Shown in pieces: positions 19,733 through 24,778 of a stretch of 24,778 nucleotides of DNA (the first letter of the stretch is position 1; the number at the start of each line of letters is the position of its first letter). The translations under genes and the position numbers were made by a program. This DNA comes from a virus. The notes under the pieces are model-generated. The model searched no databases and was not told the origin of the DNA. It saw nothing but the letters and a program-made list of their open reading frames with translations. Where the stretch lies: positions 1 to 24,778 of IMG/VR virus record IMGVR_UViG_3300007539_000198; one strand, written 5' to 3'.

Positions 19733-21187
19733 ATGGCCTATTTGACGCCAGAATCTTTTGATTTAGGTTCAGTATACTTTTATACAAATCGCATGTCGGT
19801 TGATAATCCTAATGTTGATAATAAGATTGACATTAAAGAGGGTATAAGTGAATTTAGTATATATGAACATCTAGGTAAGGCATATCTTACGGCCGAGATG
19901 ATATATGTTGATGATCTTAATCTTTTTGAAATGCCTGGCATCATTGGCACTGAAAGAATTCAATTTAATATTTCTACACCTCTTACTGAATCTGAATCAA
20001 ATGTGTTTACTACTACTAAAAACTTTGTCATTAATGGAATAAACAAATTTAATAAACACAATGAAGGTACATCCGTATATCATATTTCTCTTATAGAAGA
20101 CCATGGATATTTTAATTATGTTCAGAAGATCAGTAAATCTTATTTTGGTAGTGGCGAGGATATTATACAAACTATATTAAAAGATAATCTTAAAAAAGAA
20201 ATTGATTTTGAATTTAATGACGGCAATCCGTTTAGAAAGTCAGTACAGGGTGATATGAGGTATAATGTACCATTCCTTAAACCTCTTGATGCAGTAAAGG
20301 CTATTCTTGGTAAAATTACAACTTCTCATGGAATGCCATATCTACTCTATTCAAGTATACACAGTGATAAACTTATTTTTACCGATCTAGAAACACTACT
20401 TGAAAAAGAACCATTTAATAAAGATAGAGCAGCTACGTTTAATCCGGCTATGTCCTATACTTCTGGTAACTTTATAGAGCAGATGTATAATATAAGTAAA
20501 TATTCAATAACATACTCTACAGCAGAAGATACACTTAAACTTGCTCAAAATGGCGGTCTAGGGTTTAGATATGAAAACGTTGATACTAATGATGGTACGT
20601 ATTATAATCAAAGTATGAATCTTAGAAATTTTATTGTGCCTTGGTTGGAAAATATATTTGATAAAAATGCATTGAGCTTTTTGGTAGATGATGATGTATT
20701 TGACCCTGATCCTTCAAACCAGAATGAAACAAATATATCAGCGCCGACTTTAGGTGATTATAATTCTCAAGTGTATACTACTCTCAAGTCAAGTAACTTT
20801 GCGCCTAATAATGAAAAAGGTATAAATGAGTCTCGTTCATTTCTTAATGATGTAGTAAGAGATGCTACTATGCATTATCTCACAAAAAATGTTTATGATA
20901 TTGAAATGGCTGGTATGATATGGCTGGCCACTGATACGTCAAGAAGTGTGGGGGGCCAAGTTAACATTGCTGTAAATCAAGATACTGGTTTAAGTACTAA
21001 TCAACATAATTATTCTTTATCAGATGATAAAAGATCTGGACCTCATTTAATAATTACTAAAAGACATCTATTCACACCCCATAATAAAAAAACAAGGGTA
21101 AGTGTTCAGGTATCAAGACTAGCCAACAGAGTATCTAAAGCAGGTGTTCGTGTAGTTGAGAATCAATCTTTGGCCGGGAGAGTATAA
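19733..21187 (+). CDS. 27: Baseplate hub protein, gp27-like
   Basis: The 484-residue protein begins with a strand region (I-S-E-F-S-I-Y-E-H-L, Y-L-T-A-E-M-I-Y-V-D-D) and carries Y-H-I-S-L-I-E-D-H-G-Y-F-N-Y and K-S-Y-F-G-S-G-E-D-I-I-Q-T-I-L, patterns of the gp27/gpD hub fold, in which a trimer continues the tube and holds the spike. T4 gp27 is 391 aa. It lies just before the gp5-like gene, as expected for its partner, and overlaps it by 1 nt. Of 17 arginines, 14 use AGA or AGG. Homology to T4 is distant, so the identity rests on fold-like features and order. Confidence 0.7.
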   Translation: MAYLTPESFDLGSVYFYTNRMSVDNPNVDNKIDIKEGISEFSIYEHLGKAYLTAEMIYVDDLNLFEMPGIIGTERIQFNISTPLTESESNVFTTTKNFVINGINKFNKHNEGTSVYHISLIEDHGYFNYVQKISKSYFGSGEDIIQTILKDNLKKEIDFEFNDGNPFRKSVQGDMRYNVPFLKPLDAVKAILGKITTSHGMPYLLYSSIHSDKLIFTDLETLLEKEPFNKDRAATFNPAMSYTSGNFIEQMYNISKYSITYSTAEDTLKLAQNGGLGFRYENVDTNDGTYYNQSMNLRNFIVPWLENIFDKNALSFLVDDDVFDPDPSNQNETNISAPTLGDYNSQVYTTLKSSNFAPNNEKGINESRSFLNDVVRDATMHYLTKNVYDIEMAGMIWLATDTSRSVGGQVNIAVNQDTGLSTNQHNYSLSDDKRSGPHLIITKRHLFTPHNKKTRVSVQVSRLANRVSKAGVRVVENQSLAGRV

Positions 21188-22158
21188 TGTATTATGGAGA
21201 TAAGACCCGTTGGTTTATAGGCACCGCAATTGAAATCAATAAAGATTTTCCTGGGAAGATTAAGGTAAGAATATTTGGTATTCATGGACCCGATATTGAT
21301 AATGCCAATTTACCTTGGGCAGACATTTTAATACCCACCACAGAAGCCGGGACATCAGGTATTGGTAAAATACCTCAGATACATCCACCGGCTAGGGTTT
21401 ATGGATTTTTCTTGGATGGTGAAAATTCACAGTCTCCTATTGTATTAGGATCAATGTTTACCACAGAAAGAGAATCAGCAACCCAACAAAGATTGAGAAC
21501 CACTGTTAATAGAGGTTCCACAAGCAGCAGTGTAGACGCAAGTAGTACTATTAAGCATGATGGGTTTATACAACCCAATAATCTTATAAAGAATTACAAT
21601 ACAGTTGATAGGGCTGCTGGTGGTTACGGTTCATCAGCCATGGTAAAAAAATCTGTAATTATTATGAGTTATCTTACCCAAAATGGATATACACCATTAC
21701 AGGCTGCTGGTATAGTAGGTAACCTCACAAAAGAAAGTTTTAATGCAAAGGACAATGTGTATTTTGATCCAACTGCTTTGGGTGACAACGGTAATTCTTA
21801 TGGCTTGGCACAATGGAATAATAGTGCTAATGCAGGATTTAGATGGAATAAATTAAAAAATTATGTCAACCTTAGAAATTTACCCGAAAGTGATTTCTTT
21901 GGGCAGTTGGGTTATTTGGTTAATACTTTAAACGGTTCATTAGGTGGTAAAGATACTGATGCGTCAGAATATTCTTATGTGCATCGTAGGCTCATAAACA
22001 GTAATAGAATAAACGGTCCTAAAGGCGATAATAACGCAACGTGGGTTTTTCTTGATAGATATGAAAACCCTGCTAATAAGGATAGTGAGTATATTACACG
22101 GTCTAAATATGCAACAGATGCCCTATCTTGGTATGAAGCATCTATTAATGGAGTATAA
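21187..22158 (+). CDS. 5: Baseplate spike OB-fold plus tail lysozyme (gp5-like)
   Basis: Residues 8-95 are the gp5/VgrG OB-fold: W-F-I-G-T-A-I-E-I-N, K-I-K-V-R-I-F-G-I-H-G, L-P-W-A-D-I-L, R-V-Y-G-F-F-L-D-G, S-P-I-V-L-G-S. After a Ser/Thr linker a lysozyme-like domain follows, with A-A-G-I-V-G-N-L-T-K-E-S (173-184, E183 the likely acid) and N-S-Y-G-L-A-Q-W (203-210). This is the phage tail lysozyme (Phage_lysozyme2) type, not T4-lysozyme. It would open peptidoglycan at infection. The C-terminal beta-helix of T4 gp5 is absent here and encoded two genes later. The overlap with the upstream gene is TAATG. Confidence 0.85.
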   Translation: MYYGDKTRWFIGTAIEINKDFPGKIKVRIFGIHGPDIDNANLPWADILIPTTEAGTSGIGKIPQIHPPARVYGFFLDGENSQSPIVLGSMFTTERESATQQRLRTTVNRGSTSSSVDASSTIKHDGFIQPNNLIKNYNTVDRAAGGYGSSAMVKKSVIIMSYLTQNGYTPLQAAGIVGNLTKESFNAKDNVYFDPTALGDNGNSYGLAQWNNSANAGFRWNKLKNYVNLRNLPESDFFGQLGYLVNTLNGSLGGKDTDASEYSYVHRRLINSNRINGPKGDNNATWVFLDRYENPANKDSEYITRSKYATDALSWYEASINGV

Positions 22159-22160
22159 TT

Positions 22161-23807
22161 ATGTCACTGTCAAATGATCTTAACTTTATTGCGGCTACCG
22201 TAACATCAACCGCTAAAAAATTAGACCACTCTGTAAAAGAAAAATTAAATGATGCCCAGGCCCAACAAATACTTGAAAATACATCTAAGGCAGGTCTTAA
22301 AGTAAATGAGGAAATAGGTGGTATAATATCTTTAAATGCCTCTAGTGATATGATTAAAAACGTAGAGGGTAGTATACCGACTCAATCTATAGGCCAACTA
22401 CCAATCACAAAGCTTACTTCAAATATGAAAGGCCTGAAGGCAACACTAGAACCTGTTGCATCTACAGTGCTTAAAGAAACAAGTAAAAATCTTACCAATG
22501 ATACTCTTGCAGTTGAAACAAATTTAAATGAGGTTATATCGTTGGGATCAATAGAAGCAATATCATCATCGCTAAAATCTATTGTACCTGACATTAAGGC
22601 AAATGAAATAAATTCTATTATTAAAGAAGCCGTTGTTGATGTATCAAAGCCCATTGTAGATCTAAAGGCTGCTGGTAATAACTTTGATGAATTTTTAGAA
22701 GACCTAGATGAGATTAATGAAATTCTTGAAAAAAACCTTAACAATGTAATTGCAACTGTCGCTGGCACTAGTGGAGTAAAACCAGGTCTTGCCGGGCTTC
22801 TAAATAGTGTATCTAGTGATGTAATAAAATTTAAAAATGAAGCTCTATCTATTTTTAACATTGGATTTAATTCAATGGTTGAAAATGCTATTGAAAAATC
22901 CTTTGCCCCGGCCACAAATATTCTTAATGAATTTGCAACTAAGAATGGTATTCCTATAAAAATAAAAGATAAAGATAAAGCAGCAATTTTTACAAATGTG
23001 CAAAACGGAAATATTTTGGCAGCGGTCAATATTTTACAAAAATATAGTGATAGACCTCTAGATGATTTAGTAACAGGGGTCAGAAAAATTGATAATAGAA
23101 TGTCAACATTTCAACATAAAAAATCAGAGGCTGCTGTTTCGGTAACTCCAGTATCAAGAGATCTTTCTAAAATAGAAGTTGACTGGAGAAATGGATATCC
23201 AGTAAATAATGGATATGATTATTACTTAGACTATATGGTATCTTCAGAAGAAGAATTAATTACAGAAATATCTACTATCAAGAGAGCCTTCACTGAAGTA
23301 ATAATTGATTGTACTGGTACACCATCTGATGTAGCAAATGATATGTACAGCATTCATTATCATGAAGCCCGAGACTATATTAAAAGTAATGGGTTTCCAT
23401 GGCACTATTATATTTTAAAAACAGGTATAATAGAAAGAGTGAGACCCGTAAATATTGAATCTATTAATGTTGGTGGTACTAAAAATCATGACAAGAGATC
23501 TATTATTATAATGATTGATGGAGGTACTACTACGCCATATTATGAAGACTATGATTATAATAAACATGCCGTAAGAGATAAGGGTATTAATCAAGCCCAA
23601 TATGCTACTCTAGAAAAGATGCTTAGAAACATTTATTATTACTATCCGGGCACACAGGTTTTTGGTTATCATGAAATAAACAAAGAAGCATTTCCATATC
23701 TCAATGTACCTAATTACATTCAATCAAAATTTAATAAGAAAAATATTTTTAACCCATTTGAAAGAGATTCCTTGACACTTGATGAACTAAGAAGGGGTGG
23801 TGTATAA
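22161..23807 (+). CDS. Baseplate-operon protein with degenerate amidase_2/PGRP domain
   Basis: The 548-residue protein has a helical N-terminal part (about 1-325) and a C-terminal domain (about 335-520) with the order of T7-type N-acetylmuramoyl-L-alanine amidases: I-I-D-C-T-G-T-P-S-D (381-390), F-P-W-H-Y-Y-I-L-K-T-G (412-422), K-N-H-D-K-R-S-I-I-I-M-I-D-G-G (441-455) and F-G-Y-H-E-I-N-K-E-A-F-P (501-512). Aligned with T7 lysozyme, the zinc ligands H17, H122 and C130 become D383, Y503 and F511, so amidase activity is unlikely; peptidoglycan binding is possible. It lies between the lysozyme and needle genes and overlaps the latter as TAATG. Confidence 0.75.
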   Translation: MSLSNDLNFIAATVTSTAKKLDHSVKEKLNDAQAQQILENTSKAGLKVNEEIGGIISLNASSDMIKNVEGSIPTQSIGQLPITKLTSNMKGLKATLEPVASTVLKETSKNLTNDTLAVETNLNEVISLGSIEAISSSLKSIVPDIKANEINSIIKEAVVDVSKPIVDLKAAGNNFDEFLEDLDEINEILEKNLNNVIATVAGTSGVKPGLAGLLNSVSSDVIKFKNEALSIFNIGFNSMVENAIEKSFAPATNILNEFATKNGIPIKIKDKDKAAIFTNVQNGNILAAVNILQKYSDRPLDDLVTGVRKIDNRMSTFQHKKSEAAVSVTPVSRDLSKIEVDWRNGYPVNNGYDYYLDYMVSSEEELITEISTIKRAFTEVIIDCTGTPSDVANDMYSIHYHEARDYIKSNGFPWHYYILKTGIIERVRPVNIESINVGGTKNHDKRSIIIMIDGGTTTPYYEDYDYNKHAVRDKGINQAQYATLEKMLRNIYYYYPGTQVFGYHEINKEAFPYLNVPNYIQSKFNKKNIFNPFERDSLTLDELRRGGV

Positions 23808-24778
23808 TGTTTAGTAAAAGTAATCTGGCCAAAACTGCAGCGCAGAATCAAAAAAATAATCAGCATGAAGATATTACAGGTACTTACCCCACCATTGATT
23901 ATGTTGGTGCTTTTAATTATTCCAAAGAAGCCTTAGGTAATAAAAGGACAGAACTTTATTATAATGGCGCAATTGATGGAATACCTATTGATAATACAGA
24001 TTTGATTCAATCTGAATATCCCCTTAATCAAGTACAAAAAAGCTTTTCGGGCCACAGCTTTGAAATGGATGATACACCAGGTGCTGAACGTATCATCATA
24101 AAACACACTACAGGTGCGGGTGTAGAAATAGGTAAGGATGGTTCTATCTCTATTTCAACAATTAAAAATAGTATTCAAGTTACGGGTGGTGATCAATTTA
24201 TTACAATTACTGGTGACGGTACAATTAATTATGGTGGTAACCTTGAACTAAATGTAACAGGTGATTTTAACATAAATTGTATGAATTTTAATGTAAAGAC
24301 CAGAGGAAATAAAACCGAAAATATTAGTGGCTTTAGCAAATCAAAAAGTCTTGGACAAGAAAATATTGTAAACGGCCCATCATTTGAGGTTTATACTCAA
24401 CAGGTAACAGAATTGATGTTGGCCAATCATGATCATATGGTAAAGGGTATATCTACTCATCTTGTTGAGAATGATTTGAAAACCTTTGTAGGTGGAAATC
24501 TATACATGACAACAGAGGGCATCTTGGCCCAGTCAGCAGACGATATGAACCTATCTGCTAATAATATGACTGTACAAGGTGGCACGGGTATTATTGGCGG
24601 CACTGCTGTTGATTTTGTCGGCAATGGGGCTGTATTTGATCAAGGGGTTAAGGCACCAACATTTCATGGAGATCTAACAGGTAGAGCTGATGAAGCAATT
24701 TCGGCAGACACATCAGTATTTGCTGCTACAGCAGGAGCTGCAGCAACTGGTCTGGCAGGAGCAGCAGAAGGTTGGACA
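23807..24778 (+). CDS. Spike beta-helix needle (gp5 C-terminal-like), 3' end outside the window
   Basis: The frame is open from ATG 23807 to the last base (324 codons, no stop). After a short N-terminal region it carries D-D-T-P-G-A-E-R-I-I-I-K-H-T-T-G-A-G (88-105) and then short repeated strands with G turns (V-E-I-G-K-D-G-S-I-S-I, I-T-I-T-G-D-G-T-I-N-Y-G-G-N-L-E-L-N-V), typical of the triple-stranded beta-helix of gp5C and VgrG. It then has a looser region with further Gly/Ala repeats (A-A-T-A-G-A-A-A-T-G-L-A-G-A). As a trimer it would form the membrane-piercing needle. In T4 this is part of gp5 itself. Confidence 0.75.
   Translation, partial: MFSKSNLAKTAAQNQKNNQHEDITGTYPTIDYVGAFNYSKEALGNKRTELYYNGAIDGIPIDNTDLIQSEYPLNQVQKSFSGHSFEMDDTPGAERIIIKHTTGAGVEIGKDGSISISTIKNSIQVTGGDQFITITGDGTINYGGNLELNVTGDFNINCMNFNVKTRGNKTENISGFSKSKSLGQENIVNGPSFEVYTQQVTELMLANHDHMVKGISTHLVENDLKTFVGGNLYMTTEGILAQSADDMNLSANNMTVQGGTGIIGGTAVDFVGNGAVFDQGVKAPTFHGDLTGRADEAISADTSVFAATAGAAATGLAGAAEGWT

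Noticed and set aside
22382-23029. 215-residue frame on the minus strand
   Set aside because: It lies wholly within the 548-aa baseplate gene, has no ribosome binding site, and its Ser/Phe/Ile-rich sequence is typical of a reverse shadow.
1-24778. CRISPR array, insertion sequence, integrase or attachment site
   Set aside because: No regularly spaced repeats, transposase motifs or integrase were seen; the content is consistent with a lytic phage core.

Overview
The window is a piece of a T4-like myovirus genome (Caudoviricetes, contractile tail), AT-rich, most likely from a marine phage of the broad cyanophage/pelagiphage type. The evidence is recognisable homologues of T4 gp33, gp32, gp29, gp51, gp26, gp4, gp48, gp53, gp27 and gp5, packed genes with ATGA/TAATG junctions, and a phage tRNA gene. 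The host cannot be named from this sequence alone; the strong TTGACA-17-TATAAT promoters suit a bacterial sigma70 host.

Region 1 (1-5571, + strand) is a nine-gene glycan-modification cassette: two NDP-sugar transferases with D-x-D motifs, three tandem GT25-like transferases that look like one duplicated family, three SAM-dependent methyltransferases and one Rossmann-type protein resembling sialyltransferase/DUF115 families. Its promoter is upstream of the window.

Region 2 (5572-12997, + strand) is an early/middle region of small genes in five short transcription units, each led by its own sigma70-like promoter. It holds a SprT-like metalloprotease, a stand-alone NAD-ligase-Ia-like protein, an overlapping small-gene pair, a secreted glycine-zipper protein, tRNA-Arg(UCU), a WYL_2/SH3-barrel protein, many unknowns, gp33 (late-transcription coactivator) and gp32 (ssDNA-binding protein). 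It ends with a structured, possibly noncoding RNA and a strong bidirectional terminator.

Region 3 (13001-17528, - strand) reads, in transcription order, gp4 (head completion nuclease), an unnamed conserved protein, a gp19/gp54-like tail-tube-fold protein, gp26, a short gp51-like gene and the gp29-like tape measure. gp26 ends on a perfect -1 slippery heptamer (T TTT TTT), and the gp51-like frame is open right through it. This predicts a lambda G/GT-style frameshift fusion of tail chaperones just upstream of the tape measure.

Region 4 (17583-24778, + strand) is the baseplate operon: gp48, gp53 (with inserted GxGYT repeats), gp27-like hub, a gp5-like OB-fold plus tail lysozyme, a protein with an amidase/PGRP fold that has lost all three zinc ligands, and a separate gp5-C-like beta-helix needle that runs off the end. 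Regions 3 and 4 diverge from a 54-bp gap holding T4-type late promoter boxes on both strands, consistent with gp33-dependent late transcription. Arginine codon use separates the blocks: gp32 uses only CGN (16 of 16) whereas the gp27-like gene uses AGA/AGG for 14 of 17, matching the encoded tRNA-Arg(UCU).
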